From assembly GCA_947683625.1 (NCBI GenBank), contig CANTUR010000155.1, positions 310,001 to 374,000 of the forward strand: 64,000 bases of DNA, in the 5' to 3' direction. This document shows positions 45,147 to 57,325 of this stretch, one piece after another (the stretch's first letter is position 1; every line of letters begins with the position of its first letter). The stretch comes from Mallotus nudiflorus (lineage: Eukaryota > Streptophyta > Magnoliopsida > Malpighiales > Euphorbiaceae). The notes below the pieces were generated by a model. It made no database searches and was not told the DNA's origin. It was given only the letters and a program-made list of their open reading frames with translations. The position numbers and the translations under genes were made by a program.

Positions 45147-48118
45147 TATCATGACCCAAAACAGGGGTATGACCAGCGCTAGGAAACAGGAATTCTTTCG
45201 AATCTAGAACCCGTAGCAAGCCTTAAAAATAAAATAAAAACATGTAATAATAATAACATAAATAAAATATTTTGTAGTAGAAATAAATCTCATAAATAAA
45301 ATGAATATAATCCACCAACTCATTTAAATAAACAAACTCATCTTGTATATAAATAATCTTTTAATACAAATCTCAATTCAAATTTTTAAAATACATATCT
45401 CATACAAACATAATACATAAATCTCACAACTGACTACAACTACTGTAGTGTCTAGATTATAAAATAAAATCAAATAAGCAGTTTACATAGTAAAGTCGGG
45501 GCAGAAGAAATCCGGCGTAAGGGTCTGCTACTGAGGTCTGAAGACGAAGACTCTCTTGAAAAATAGTCAACAAAGGGGAGTCAGACCTCACTGAGTGAAT
45601 TGTTATAATATATATACATGTGTAGCTAAATGACAAATGCACACATTCAATAGTATATATAATAAATATATATACAGGCAAAATCACACAGATGTAGCAA
45701 AATCATTTTATATATATACTAAAAATAATATCCGATTATGAAGGATCAAATAGAACCCTAGAAAATCGCAACCTCAAACAGTGTTAGACAACACTCTAGC
45801 CATACAGGTTCACTTATTCCAAATAATTCACTTGTTCCATTTGGACTGTAGACTGACCCCGAGACACTAAGTCAACCGAGCTCCAACAGTCTGACTGTTA
45901 GTGTGATTGGCCCCGAGACACTTGGTCAACAGAGCTCCAGCAATCACACTCTCAAATCACATCACACATCAATCAAATTAATCCAATCATAATTCACAAA
46001 TAGGTTAGTAATTTAACCTAAATTTTATTATCGTACCGGTACGTACTCGGTCCTAGTGCTGCCCACTAGGTAGCACGTTCTATTGATATCCTTCATGTAT
46101 ATATAAAACATACATTCATAAAATAAATGATGCATGACATTAATTAAAATAATAATATAAACCATATATATACTAGAAATATACCAAAAATAAACCAAGT
46201 ATATTTCGAGTATATATACGTCAAATAAATTCAATTTAATTATAAAATAAACCAGAAATAAACTATAAATATACTTAAAAAAACATTTTAAGTGTAATTC
46301 AATAATAAAACATGCATTTAATTTAAAATATACCAATATATACATAAAATATACCTAAGCAATTATTAAACCATTTATGCATATTCCATAAAATTTAAAC
46401 ATATATTCCTAAAACATGCATCCTAATACACATATATATAAAATAACAACTCAATTGTGCATTCCACTAGATGGGTCCGACAGGCCTAGTCCACTAGGCC
46501 TCGGTCTCGGTGCAACTAACAAACAAACGACAACACGAATTCAGAATAAATCTAACGAAATTCTAAAGACTCGACCTAAAACACTGGACATAGAATAGGA
46601 ATAGAGATTTGATCGGACATCACGTTTTACGAGAATTCTATCGAAAATTCGACAGAACCTCTCCTGTAAAATGGACCTCTCTTTACTCAAAGAGTAGAGT
46701 CAGTCCTACAAAGAAACACACTTTAAAAAAAACAGTCCCACAACCCCTTGGTCGGACTCCCAAACTACAATTCCACCGACCGAGGTTCACAATTCACGAG
46801 ATATGCACGTAACACATTTAAATACTAGAAATACCAAAAATACCCTTTAATACTCAAAATATAGCAAATTAGAGATTTAAATGCTAAAAATAATTATTTT
46901 ATCGATAAATACATAAAAACCCTAATTTTAATAAAATATTATTAAAAATCCATAATTCTCAATAAATTCATAAATATTGACCAAAATACATTCTGTAAAT
47001 CCAAATTACATAATTAACCCTAAAACATATTAAAAATCAATAAAAACTCATTTGTTTAGAAAAATAGTATATTATATATAATTTGAAAATAATTTACGAA
47101 AAATAGTTTTAATTAGTTAAAAATACTAAATAATTTGTAGAAATCATTTTTATACCTCAAATCACTATTAAAATCAATTTAATTATATTTTTAGCCAATT
47201 TAGTATTAAATTATCAAAATATCCCTACTATATATAAATTCACTAAAATTGTTCAAAAATTCACTAAAAATAATATAATTTCTCAAAAATTAATTTCTTA
47301 ACATATAATTCAATAATATCAACAAATATACTCAATTAACCAATTAATTTCAATAAAATACATAATCAACCTAATTTTCTAAAAATCACATAAACTAAAT
47401 AAATTCATAATAATTATACAAAAATCACAAAAATTACAAATAAATTTCTAAAATTCATTTTAACACCTATAAACACCATAAATCACAATTTCATAATTTA
47501 ATTAATTAATTTATGAAAATTAGAAAATATTAATAAAATAATAAAAATTCACAAAAATCAAAATAATTCCCAAAAATTCTACAAAAATTACAGCATGTAG
47601 ATTAAGCTAAGAGGATCAATCTTTGTCAAGAAAGTTAGCTTGAATCATTAAAATCGAAGGTCAAAAAAATCAAGAACACAAGTTGACCGAAATGAAAATC
47701 AAGCTCAAACCTTCACAACCACTCGTTTTCCGGCCAAAAGAAGCTTAGAATAGGAACCATCGGAGCTCAGGGAGTCGATGGAGACCGATGGTGCACGAAA
47801 TGGTGGCCAGAAAAGCGATCGACGATGAAGAGCTCCACCGCTGCCGTTGCGATTCTAAGTGATTCGGCAAGCTTCAGGTGGCCTAACCACGTCGGATAGG
47901 GAAAGGCAGCAAGGGGGAGGAGGTTGGTGGCGGCGAAGGGTGGTCCAGCGTACTGAATCGAGAGGCACAGTGAGGGTAGGGTGCGGGATGGCATGAGGGG
48001 AGAAGAAGAAGGAAGAAGCTGTGCTTTTTGATTCTATATGTACATATACATACATAAAACATAGTATAAAGCATTATTTAATATTAAAATAATGTATATT
48101 CAATATAAACTATACATT

Positions 48119-48172
<54 letters not shown>

Positions 48173-48467
48173 CAATATATCCATGCAAAATAATATATTC
48201 ATTAATGTAGTAGTATTAAAATATTAATGCTTTAAGTCAAGGATTTATCAATACACTACTTCCGGAATAAAAATAATTTAAAAACATATTTACGTAAAAT
48301 ATGGTAATTAAACATAAAATAATGACACTATTTCACAAATATTAAAATACTCAAATATAAATCTCAAAATTATTAACAAAATAATTAACTAGTAAAATAT
48401 ATATTAAATTATTAATACTGAATATCCCGATACAGTATAAAATTATTTAAAAACTCGGGATATTACA
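45147..48467 (-). mobile_element. Solo LTR nested in element A 3' LTR
   Basis: 3,321 bp flanked by CTACC at 45,142-45,146 and 48,468-48,472. The uninterrupted right LTR has CTACC once (63,503-63,507), which proves the insertion. On the minus strand it runs from TGTAATATCCCG to GGGTCATGATA, the last TA being a mutated CA. It shares several blocks with 39,512-41,190. A GC-rich part at 47,690-48,010 (many ORFs, no domain) is probably the transcribed leader side. A TA microsatellite lies at 48,122-48,169. I see no internal coding region, so it is a very long solo LTR. Confidence 0.88.
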
Positions 48468-48472
48468 CTACC

Positions 48473-49058
48473 CTTTTTCTTAAGGACATTTTTCTTTGCT
48501 TCCTTCTTTTTTTTTTCAGAGCTCCCTTCCCTTTCTTTTTTTCCCTATCTCAATAATAGTCTCTCCCTTCTTTTTTTTCTTTTATTCCCTAGTTTCCCCA
48601 TGCCCCTAAGCCCTCTAGCTCATTATGAGCCTCCATAGCCTTTTTCTCTTTCCCAAAAATCTCTTCCTCATGCAAAATCAGGTCTGGGGTATGGGGCCCA
48701 CACCACTTGGCCACCATGGTTACAGCTGCAAGTGATATGCCATAGAGGCGGCACCTCTTCAATGAGGTGATCGCCTCATTAGTAGCTGCCAAAGAGGCGA
48801 TCGCCTCATTGCATTGAGGCGACGCCCCTTTGACCCGGCCTGCGTTGGGTCAGGCAGGCTTGGGCCGATTCTAGACAATTGCGCTAATTTTTGGGCTTTT
48901 CAGGCTTTAGGTTTTTAAGTCCACTTTCCATTAGAGATTCAAGTTTCATTCTGATGTCCAAGTTTCACATTCTCATAATTAGGTTTGATGATAGGCTAGT
49001 CAAACTGAGAGCCCCTAATTCATCCCTTAACATAGGTCGATCGAATCGGGTGTCTACA
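48473..49058 (-). repeat. Element A 3' LTR, inner part
   Basis: Continues the alignment with 63,508-64,000 (CTTTTTCTTAAGGAC..) and ends GGGTGTCTACA at 49,058, i.e. the LTR starts TGTAGACACCC on the minus strand. About 107 bp of it correspond to the part of the 5' LTR beyond the window. Confidence 0.92.
48741..48834. repeat. Palindrome cluster 2 (3' LTR)
   Basis: The perfect GAGGCGATCGCCTC at 48,794-48,807, plus GAGGCGGCACCTC, GAGGTGATCGCCTC and GAGGCGACGCC. The matching cluster in the 5' LTR is at 63,793-63,880. Confidence 0.9.
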
Positions 49059-49073
49059 GTTTGCCCCCTAATT
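49059..49073 (-). promoter_or_regulatory. Polypurine tract of element A
   Basis: The minus strand reads AATTAGGGGGCAAAC directly before TGTAGACACCC. It marks plus-strand priming and the inner border of the 3' LTR. Confidence 0.85.
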
Positions 49074-49204
49074 TTTCAAAAAATCAAATGCATGTAATGA
49101 CCATTTTTTCAAAAAATCACATGCACAACAATAAATAAACAATAAAATGAATAACATACTTGACTCTCGGGTCTCACCCAAGGGATGAATCCTTCATTTT
49201 GAAA

Positions 49205-49515
49205 TGTGACCGTAATCCTCAGGTTTTCCTAGCCCAATCAGTCACTCATTAATATTTGATAAAGGTATTTGAAGACTGTTAACCTCAGGTTTTCCTAGCC
49301 TGATTTATGTCTTGCTAGGGACATATACTTATGGGTTTTCCCGACCCAACCATCAATCACCTGAAACATGATTCTCGAGTTTTCCTGGCCCGATCATCAC
49401 AACAACGAAACTCGATTCTCAAATTTTCCTGGCCCGATCATCATTTAACCTTAACTTTGGTTCTCTAGTTTTCCTGGCTCGATCACCATTGGGGATGTGG
49501 TTTTTGGATTTTACT
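49205..49515. repeat. Degenerate minisatellite, about 45-bp unit
   Basis: Units containing GTTTTCCTGGCCCGATCATC recur; the clearest are at 49,380, 49,424 and 49,469, with looser copies back to about 49,220. It is non-coding and lies between the polypurine tract and the antisense genes. Confidence 0.75.
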
Positions 49516-49574
49516 GGTCCAATTATCACTCCTCTAGGGATGTAGACTTCTGAGCTCATATGTCATTTACTCTT

Positions 49575-49955
49575 GACTTTGGGGATACTACCCGAACAGT
49601 CATCTTGATCTTTGAGCTTCGGGGATTCAAACCTGAATAGCCCTCTCCTTAAGCTTCGGGGATTCAAACTCGAACAACCCTCTCTTTGAGTTTCAGGGAT
49701 TCAAACTTGAATAACCCTATCTTTGAGCCTCGGGGATTCAAACCTGAATAGCCCTATCATTGAGCTTCGGGGATTTAAACCCAAACAGCCCTATCCTTAA
49801 GCTTCGAGGATTCAAACCCGAACAACCCTGTCTTTAAGCTTTGGGGATCCAAACCCAAACAACCATGTCCTTAAGCTTCGGAGATTCAAACCTGAACAAC
49901 CATCTCTTTGAGCTTTAGGGATTTAAACCTGAACAGCCCTGTCTTTATGGTGTGG
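49575..49955. repeat. Minisatellite with exact 37-bp period
   Basis: The GGGGATTCAAAC-type core starts at 49,621 and then at 49,658, 49,695, 49,732, 49,769, 49,806, 49,843, 49,880 and 49,917, exactly 37 bp apart; a further copy at 49,581 is 40 bp before the first. Units also share GAGCTTCGG and GAACAGCCCT. 37 is not a multiple of three, so it is not a coding repeat. Variable tandem repeats near the 3' end are known in Tat/Ogre-type elements. Confidence 0.95.
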
Positions 49956-50201
49956 GTTCTCCTGGCCCACTCTTCTTAAAACTTTATTTAGACAACCTCT
50001 ATCCCTGAATTTCATCTTCTTAGCATATGATAATAACCCTCTGCTTTTTTTTTTTGAAAAAAAACCCTAAACTTCTGCCCATTATAAAAAGTAACCTCTT
50101 TCTTATCTTCCTCCCTTTTCACTTTTGTCACTTTTCTCTTTTCTTCTCTTTTTTTCCTTGCACTTTCTGCACTTTCTGGCCCTTTCTTCTTTTTACAGAT
50201 A

Positions 50202-52834
50202 ATGGAGAATGAGAGAACACCTCCTGCGCCTGAGTGGGATCACTTCCCACCTTTTGTTAGTGTTTCTAGGAGTTTGGGACTGACACGCGGACTCGATTCC
50301 CCTCCTGGCAGATTTAGGGTCCCATATCTATTTGTCTGTATATGGAGAGCTTAATACCCCAAATGTTCCTGCAAAATCATATTGGGTCAGTGATTATTCT
50401 TGTGTATTTATCATTCTAGAGCATTATTTGATTAAATAAACATGAAATTTGCCATTTTAATTACCAAAAATTGAGAACCACCGTCGTCTGCATTTCACAG
50501 AGGCAATTGCCTCTTTGATGAGGTGATTGTCTCATTAATAAAGTGATCACCTCATTGATGAGAAGATGGTCTTCTTGTGAAGAGGCAATAACCATTCTTG
50601 CTGATTGAAAGGCTATCGCCTTTTCAAAGAACTTATCGCCTTTGTGATGAGGCAATCGCTTCATCAACAGGGCGACCTACATTATTTGCATGCTTGTTTA
50701 TTCTGTGAGCTTCTATGACAACAAGATGCATAAATTTCACTTCCCTATTTCTTTACTTGTAGCATGACACTTAGACATTTAAGGGCACAGGTAATTTCCA
50801 TGGAGCCCGAGTTTTCAACGGTGAGTTGACTGGCGACCAAAGGGATCGGATTCAGGAGACTAGATTCGAGGACTTCATACTCTTGCTTCCTTCTGAGCAG
50901 GGATGCACAGATTATTAGCCACTGCATGCTCTGATGGAGAGGTGGTTCGACATGACTCATACTTTCCATCTCCTATTCGATGAGCTTACTATAGACCTAA
51001 TGTCATTTGCCACCATCACAGGGATTGCTTGTGCTGGAGACCCCGTCCCTTTCGATGTGAGCCTACACTAGCTGTCTCCAGACAAGGTTGTATATATCGA
51101 GTGACTTTTAGGCATGACTCCTAACATGAAAGGGACACATACCCTTAAGTTGGACTCAATCAAAAGATTCTACACCTGAGAGCGAGTTATCATAATGATC
51201 ACTCCTCATAAGGTTGATCAAGTGGTGAGGTCCTTCTTGCTCTACTTGCTTGGCACCACCTTCTTTGCTGACACCGCTAGCTCTATCGACCTGATGTTCC
51301 TGCCGGCCCTTCGAGACCTCAATAAGGTACTTACGTTCAAATAGGGCTGCGCTTTGGAATTTTTGTACTGGAGTATGGATGAGGTGGTTCGAGGGGCTAA
51401 GAGATTTTGCAGCTTCTAGCACGCTGTTTTGGTAAGTCGCGATCCTCCCTTTCCTTATCTTGTTTTAACCTCTACTTGTTTATATTAGTTTCTCAGCTTC
51501 TCCTATTTTATTTTCCTTAGGTATGGGCTCTAAAACTAAAGCTGCTTGTGGGAGTGACAAAAGTGGGGGATCACTTCCCAGCCCTCGGCAGATGGGGTGC
51601 CAGTCGTATTGTAAAGAGGCATCTCACACAAGTTCATATTCATAGACAACACTTGAACTCTCTGAAATAGGATGCGGTACCTACAAAACACAACCTTTCT
51701 TATTAGTAAATTATTTATATTCAATTTACTTACCTATTGACATCTTCACTTTTATAGATCCGGAATAACTTGTGGGGGCTTAAGGATAGGTGGACTATTG
51801 AGATGACTCGCTCCAGGCCCCTAGCTCAGAAAAGAGTACTTCTCTGCAATCCTGGATATTGATCTTGGTATCTGAGTGAGCGAGTCTTGAATTGGAGGGT
51901 AGGTGTTAGAGCGAGGCAGGTTCCCAAGTCTCCTCATGACAGTATACTTTGGGCTCATGAGATGGAGGGCGACGACCTTGCCTAGGCTATTGTAGGCTCA
52001 CCAATTTTAGATCACACGGTTTGTGTGAAGAGTCGATATGCGGAGTTCGTTCGAACCTACCTTTTTCTGATAGTTCCTTTCCATGTTGCTTCTACCTCTC
52101 AAGTATATCCCTATCAGCTTTCCTCACTTTGAGAATTAATTGCATTCTCACATGTTTCTCTTGTCTTGCCTTTAGGTTACACCTGCTAAGCCTGTGGCCC
52201 CGATTAGATCCCTAGTACAAGAGAGATAGCCCTTAAGGTGACAACTGGATCCAAGCAAGGAGGAGACTTCTACGGCTGGCGAGCAGGTCAGGCTAATCAC
52301 TGCCCCTAGTTCTGATCTCATCCCAGGCAGCTTTATTCATGTCCTTGACCCTTTAGCCCAATGTTAGGTTCCTCCTGGAGAGTTTTCCCATCAGTTCCTG
52401 ACCCTAGACGAGGACCTGACTCCTGCATGCACCCCTAGTGGTGCTACTCATGTAAGTTTTTTTCCTAACCTACTTTCATTATGATTCTCAAACCAACCAT
52501 TAGTTTTAACATTCATTTCAATAATGCAAATTCCTCTGGAGCAAGGCCTATATATGTACTGTATGATAAAGTATTAGAGAGACTACATGTTGGAGATCAC
52601 CCACTAGTGGAGCGTAAGAATCTCTTTATTTCCTATATGTATGCATGCTCGCATGGTTTACTAACTTATGATTTGTCTGAACAGGATCAAGATGAGGCTA
52701 ACAGGGTGAGGATCGCCACTCTCGAGCATCAGATTAATGTGTTTTAGATTGATGAGGACGATGAGGATAAAGATAAGAGTGGTAGTGGTGTTGGAGGAGG
52801 GGATGACCCTGAGGGTACTGAATCAGATGCTTGA
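50202..52834 (+). pseudogene. Plant-mobile-domain gene (MAIN-like), antisense in element A
   Basis: Plus strand. A first block from the ATG at 50,202 reads MENERTPPAPEWDHF and ends in a stop after 50 codons. The PMD body at 50,815-51,420 reads FEDFILLLPSEQGC, LHALMERWFDMTHTFHL, LFDELTIDLMSFATITGIAC, then VRSFLLYLLGTTFFADTASS and IDLMFLPALRDLNK. This matches the MAIN/MAIL1-type pattern ALxERWxxxTxTFHLxxxExTxxLxD..GLxxxG and LLxxLGxxxFxDxSxxxVxxxxLxxLxD. 51,520-51,640 and 51,760-52,060 continue it. The last block (52,685-52,834) ends in an acidic Gly-rich tail (DEDKDKSGSG-like) and a stop. Blocks are bounded by plausible GT/AG sites, so introns are likely. Several in-frame stops show decay. PMD proteins are suggested to act in silencing and development as host genes; their role in transposons is unknown. 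Confidence 0.75.
50498..50690. repeat. Palindrome cluster 3 (inside PMD gene region)
   Basis: GAGGCAATTGCCTC at 50,500-50,513, with looser GAGGTGATTGTCTC, GTGATCACCTC and GAGGCAATCGCTTC copies. It lies between the first PMD block and the PMD body, i.e. in a probable intron. Confidence 0.85.
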
Positions 52835-52870
52835 TGTACCAGGGTCAACACTCATACAGTCTTTGAACAA

Positions 52871-52990
<120 letters not shown>

Positions 52991-53169
52991 ATTATTGATT
53001 TATTGATAGATTATTTACAGAACTCATCATTCTCCTGAACTAAATTTAATTATTTTTATTTTTTACATGCAAACTAGTTTCAATGATTACATATGTGTCT
53101 GCCCTGCTACATTCTGATTTGCAACTGTCGAGATTACATAATTCGAAGAAACATAATAACCAACACTGA

Positions 53170-53270
53170 TGATGAGGTGATCGCCTCATTGACTTCTAAT
53201 GAAGAGGCAATCGCCCCATGATGTTGAGGCGGTGCCTCATTGATAAGGAAATTGCCTTAGTAGCAGGCAT
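53170..53270. repeat. Palindrome cluster 4
   Basis: GAGGTGATCGCCTC at 53,174-53,187, then GAGGCAATCGCCCC and GAGGCGGTGCCTC. It lies between the antisense PMD gene and the antisense DUF7745-like ORF. Confidence 0.85.
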
Positions 53271-53379
53271 TCCTACACCTTTTAAAAATCCACATCCTTA
53301 TGTTCAGCCTACTTCTTGAGTTCCCTTCATCCCTAACCTCCTGTTTCTCTCTTTAGGCACCTCTGAAAAGCTAGAATCA

Positions 53380-54360
53380 TGATAGAATGGAGTATGAGGC
53401 TACTACAATTGATCTTGAAAGGTTTAGACAACAAATCTTGGACTAGGTTAGGGCCTTTTCACCTTTCGGTCTTCAAATCACTCTATACTAGGAGGATCAA
53501 TTTCCCTTTCCTCCATGCCATGGTTCAATTTTGGGATCCCCACAAACAAGTTTTCTAGTTCAATACAGTAGAAATATGTCCTCTGCTAGAGGAATTCGAA
53601 GCAATTCTCTATCACTACACGGATTCTACTTGCCGACTTACGATTCTTGACCTTAAAAACCTAAATCCTCACTCCATTCTATACTAAATGGTGTGTATGT
53701 TCAACCTTCCACCCTAGTCCTCTTTTCACTGCATCCTTGATTCAGAAATCATACTAGAGTCCTTCCTCGAAGTCACCATAGGAGTAAATAAGGAAGAAAC
53801 TTATTGGCCCCACATGATGGCTCTCTGCTTGTATACTCAATTTCTGCCAGTTTTTCCCTTTGGACATTGTGATTCAAAGGTCCTTTCCATTCTCGATCAG
53901 GTGGAAACAGGGTTCAATCCCTTCCCTCTCATTTTAGTAGAAACTATCATTAGATTGGATAACTTCACAAAAACACGAAGATTCTCAGGAAGCCCATTCT
54001 TGTTAGAGGTAAGTTCCCCATTGTCCATCTCTAACTTCCAACTGCCCTATTATTTGCATCTGATCATTTGCAAACTTGCAGATGTGGTTTTACAAAAATT
54101 TGGGTTTGCTCTAACCTCCTCAAGACATCAGACATCACAAAGCCAAGCATTACCGAACAAGGAAGCTACATCCCATTCTTGTAGATATCTACAACTGGCT
54201 ATCAATATTCCCTGATACTCTGATCCACTGGATGTGCCCCTGGTGGGGGTTGCAGCATGTGACCATTTGATCCTACACATATTGCGTCCCGATCTTCGGT
54301 CTTCATTTTGCCACATTTTACAATCCAGCCCGCCTTTGCCACCAATATGGTCACAAATAA
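53380..54360 (+). pseudogene. DUF7745-like ORF, antisense in element A
   Basis: The plus strand reads FPFLHAMVQFWDPHKQVF, then ICPLLEEFEAILY, then TYWPHMMALCLYTQFLPVFP, FGHCDSKVLSILDQVETGFN and PFPLILVETIIRLDNF. The order fits the plant DUF7745 type: a (L)VHFWDPxxxxFxFxxxDxxPTxEEYxxLL start, a central (A)LxIYGxxxFPxxxGHxxxxxxxxxxxxxxxxNPxPxILAET segment. Function of that family is unknown; many copies lie in transposable elements. Stops occur in the first half; the 53,814-54,215 part is open for 133 codons. It is tail-to-tail with integrase. Confidence 0.6.
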
Positions 54361-54992
54361 TAGATCGTGGAGCTAGTTCATGAGTTCAAACTAAGGCCCC
54401 TTTCTTAAAACTTCCTAGACCACTTAGTGGCAACTTGGCCTCAAAGAGTCATCAAGAGAAATTTAAGCTATGACAGAGATCAGACTACCGATGATCATTA
54501 CAAAGCATGAGTTTGTTTGCAATAGATAGAAAGAGATGAATTTATTAAATACAAAAAGACAAGAGAGTTACAAATATTGAGCTTTCAAGGTAAGCAATAA
54601 AAGAGAAGAAATCAAAATTAGCTCATGAAATTAAGTCATCATTTCCCTTTTTGTTAGATGTAATTTTCCTCTTTATTAGTTAAATAGCTTGTAATAGACA
54701 TATCATACAATATTTAACAATAATTGAAGCAATCCATTTCATTTAATTTAAGCATAAAACGTATATATATTTCACTTTTAATACATTTCATGTTATTAGT
54801 TGGCTTGCCCTTGCAAGTTTTCCAACTAACCATTTTGTGCCTCTCTCTCTCCTTTTACACATCCTTAATTTTTGCCTAGACCACCTCTTTTGAGGTTTTC
54901 AATCCAACATGACCTTTTTTCTATCTTTTTTTTAGTCTCTACCTTTTTCTTAGACAACCTCTTTTTTGAGGTTTTCTCCCTAACAAGACTTT
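54361..54992. other. Convergent spacer between DUF7745-like ORF and integrase
   Basis: Probable 3' ends of the antisense gene and of pol. AT-rich; at 54,870-54,990 the phrase CCTCTTTTGAGGTTTTC occurs twice about 80 bp apart. No gene. Confidence 0.5.
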
Positions 54993-56121
54993 TCACAGAA
55001 AGTATTTCTTGGGCTTGTCTAAATTAATGGGCTCTTTAAACTCGTTTCCCTCCATGTCAGATAGAATGGTGGTGCCTTTTGAAAATAACTTCCTTACCAG
55101 ATACGGTCCCCCCCAATTAGGCTTAAATTTCCCCCGAGGGTCTGTCATGACTAATCTTGTAAGTTTCAACACTAAATCCCCTTCTCGAATCTTTTCTGAC
55201 TTAATCTTCTTGTTGTAGGCACGGGCTATTCTTTTTTGATACAGCTGAGAATGGTACATAGCTTTCATCCTCTTTTCATCTAGCAATGTCAACTAGCCAA
55301 TCGACTTTCCACCTACTAATACTCGGGGAGTTTAGATTCTAGAATGACTCTCAATGACTTTATCTCAATCTCCACTAGCAAAACAGCCTCACACCTATAA
55401 ACTAAAGAGTATGGAGTGGCCCCTGTTGAAGTTTTAGTAGTGGTTCGATACCTCCACAATGCAAATTGTAAGTATTCTAACCAATCTTGGTAATTTTCCA
55501 ATATCTTGGCCAGGATCTTTTTCACATTTTTATTGGCTGCTTCCACTGCCCCATTTTCCTATGGCCTATACGAGGATGACCTATGGTGCTCAATCTTATA
55601 GTCTTTTAGTAGCATGTCATTTCTGCTCGAAATTAAGTGCCATTGTCTATAACTATATGGTGCAACAAACTATATCTGCAAATTATATTTTTCTCAATGA
55701 ACCTCATCATCTGTTTTGACCCGACAGTAGCATAAGTTTTAGCCTCAACCCACTTGGAGAAATAATCAATAGCCACAATAATATACCGATGACTGTTAGC
55801 CACTTTTGGCCTTACCTCTCCTATGATGTCAATCCCCTATACAACAAACGGCTAAGGAGAAGTCATTCCTTGAAGCTCCATAGATGGTAGGTGGCTAACA
55901 TCACCATAAGTTTGGCAATTATGACATTTCTTCACAAATTTAACACAATCTGCCTCTATGGTGAGCCAAAAGTACCATTGACGGGCTATTTTCTTTACCA
56001 AGATTGTTCCATTCATGTGTGGCCCATATATCCCTTTATGAAATGCTTCCATAAGCCTTTGGGATTCGTCCTTATCGACACATATGAGGTGTACCCCGAC
56101 TGGCATTCTTTTGTATAGCAT
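54993..56121 (-). pseudogene. Element A integrase
   Basis: Zinc-binding region at 55,852-56,121 with H-H-C-C visible (FHKGIYGPHMNG, then CVKFVKKCHNCQTYGD). Core with VAIDYFSKWVEAKTYA, VIDNGT and NGAVEAANKNVKKILAKILE, so both aspartates and the glutamate of the catalytic triad are present. C-terminal part at 54,993-55,292 (RIARAYNKKIKSEKIREGDL then GPYLVRKLF). The pattern NGAVEAANKN is typical of the Tat/Ogre group. A stop after IDNGT and frame changes around 55,550-55,620 break it. Confidence 0.88.
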
Positions 56122-56494
56122 CCCATTGTGACTTATGAACTATCGAGACAACATTTACAGGGATATCCTTTCTTTCCTATCAGCATCTTTAAAATTGCCC
56201 AGTTTCTAAATACCTTTATAAATCATAGAACCAAGGTTTCTTAGCAGCATCAACTCACCTCCTTATAACAGGGGACTCGAGATTTTATAAGAATTAAGGG
56301 CCTGGCTTCTAACTGTTTCCCACTTTCCCATATGGAGACCAGTGTGGCTAAGGCATCAGCTACCTGGTTTCCTTCCCTCGGCAAGTGAACAAACTTACAT
56401 TGAGTAAATGAGCACAAGATAGTGGCCAAGTACTCCTAGTACAAATGCAATCTATCTTCCTTTATCTCCTATTCTTTGGTGGCTTGTTTTATGA

Positions 56495-57240
56495 CTAACA
56501 TGGAATCCCCGTAAATAGTAACATTCTCTGCCCTATACTGCACAGTGCCTCTAGATAAAAAATGCAAGCCTCGTATTCTACTTGGTTATTAGTTGCTTTA
56601 AACTCAAGTCTTTTTGCCATTGAGATCATTTCTCCCTCTAGCGTAACCAAAATCACCCATATTATGGCCCCTTTGTTGTTGACAGCTCCATCAAAGTACA
56701 TTTTCTAACCTTGTATCTCTATCGCCCCTAGATGTTCATAAGGAAACTCCAACTTCCATTCTTGATCGTCATCCACTGGGTTTTGTGCCAAGAAGCCTGA
56801 TACTGCTCTTCCCTTTACTGTCTTTTTGGCTATATACTCTATGTCAAACTCTATGAGTAGAATGAGCCACCTAGCCAGTTTTCCTGTAAGAGACAAGGTC
56901 TGTTGAAGATATATGAGGGGATCATGTTTAGAAATTTTTTATACTTTGTAAGACTAAAAATAGTGTCGGAGTTTTTTCATTGCCTAAATCACTGCTAGGC
57001 ACATTTTCTCCATCAGGCTATAAGTAGTTTCATAAGGCAAAAGCTTCTTACTCAAGTAATACACAATATGCTCTACTTTCTTTTCACCTTCCTGTGCTAT
57101 TGCATCTTTCTTAATTCCCAGATACAAGATCAAGGCTTTACCCGGTCTCGGCGGTTGTAAAACATAAGGATTCATTAGATAATCCTTGATAGCTTCAAAG
57201 GCTTGTTGACACCTTTTATCCCACACAATAGATTGATCTT
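56495..57240 (-). pseudogene. Element A RNase H regions (two)
   Basis: 56,984-57,226 begins MWDKRCQQAFEAIKDYLMNP and ends LLPYETTYSLMEKMCLAVI, the retroviral-type RNase H next to RT. Left of it 56,705-56,896 is the linker (LARWLILLIEFDIEYIAKKT). 56,495-56,701 reads MYFDGAVNNKGAIIWVILVT and LEFKATNNQVEYEACI, with the Asp and Glu of a second RNase H of cellular (archaeal-like) type. Two RNase H domains are a hallmark of the Tat group. Confidence 0.82.
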
Positions 57241-57325
57241 TCTTTAGAAGCCTAAAGATGGGATTGCAGATGGCTGTCAGTTTGGCTATAAATCTGTTGA
57301 TATACTATAAATGCCCCAGAAACCC

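Noticed and set aside
46028..48074. Several 60-105-codon ORFs inside the nested solo LTR
   Set aside because: They overlap on different frames, have no known domain, and lie in a non-coding LTR.
49575..49955. Regular 37-bp repeats considered as a CRISPR array
   Set aside because: Units are contiguous with no unique spacers, and the context is a plant retrotransposon.
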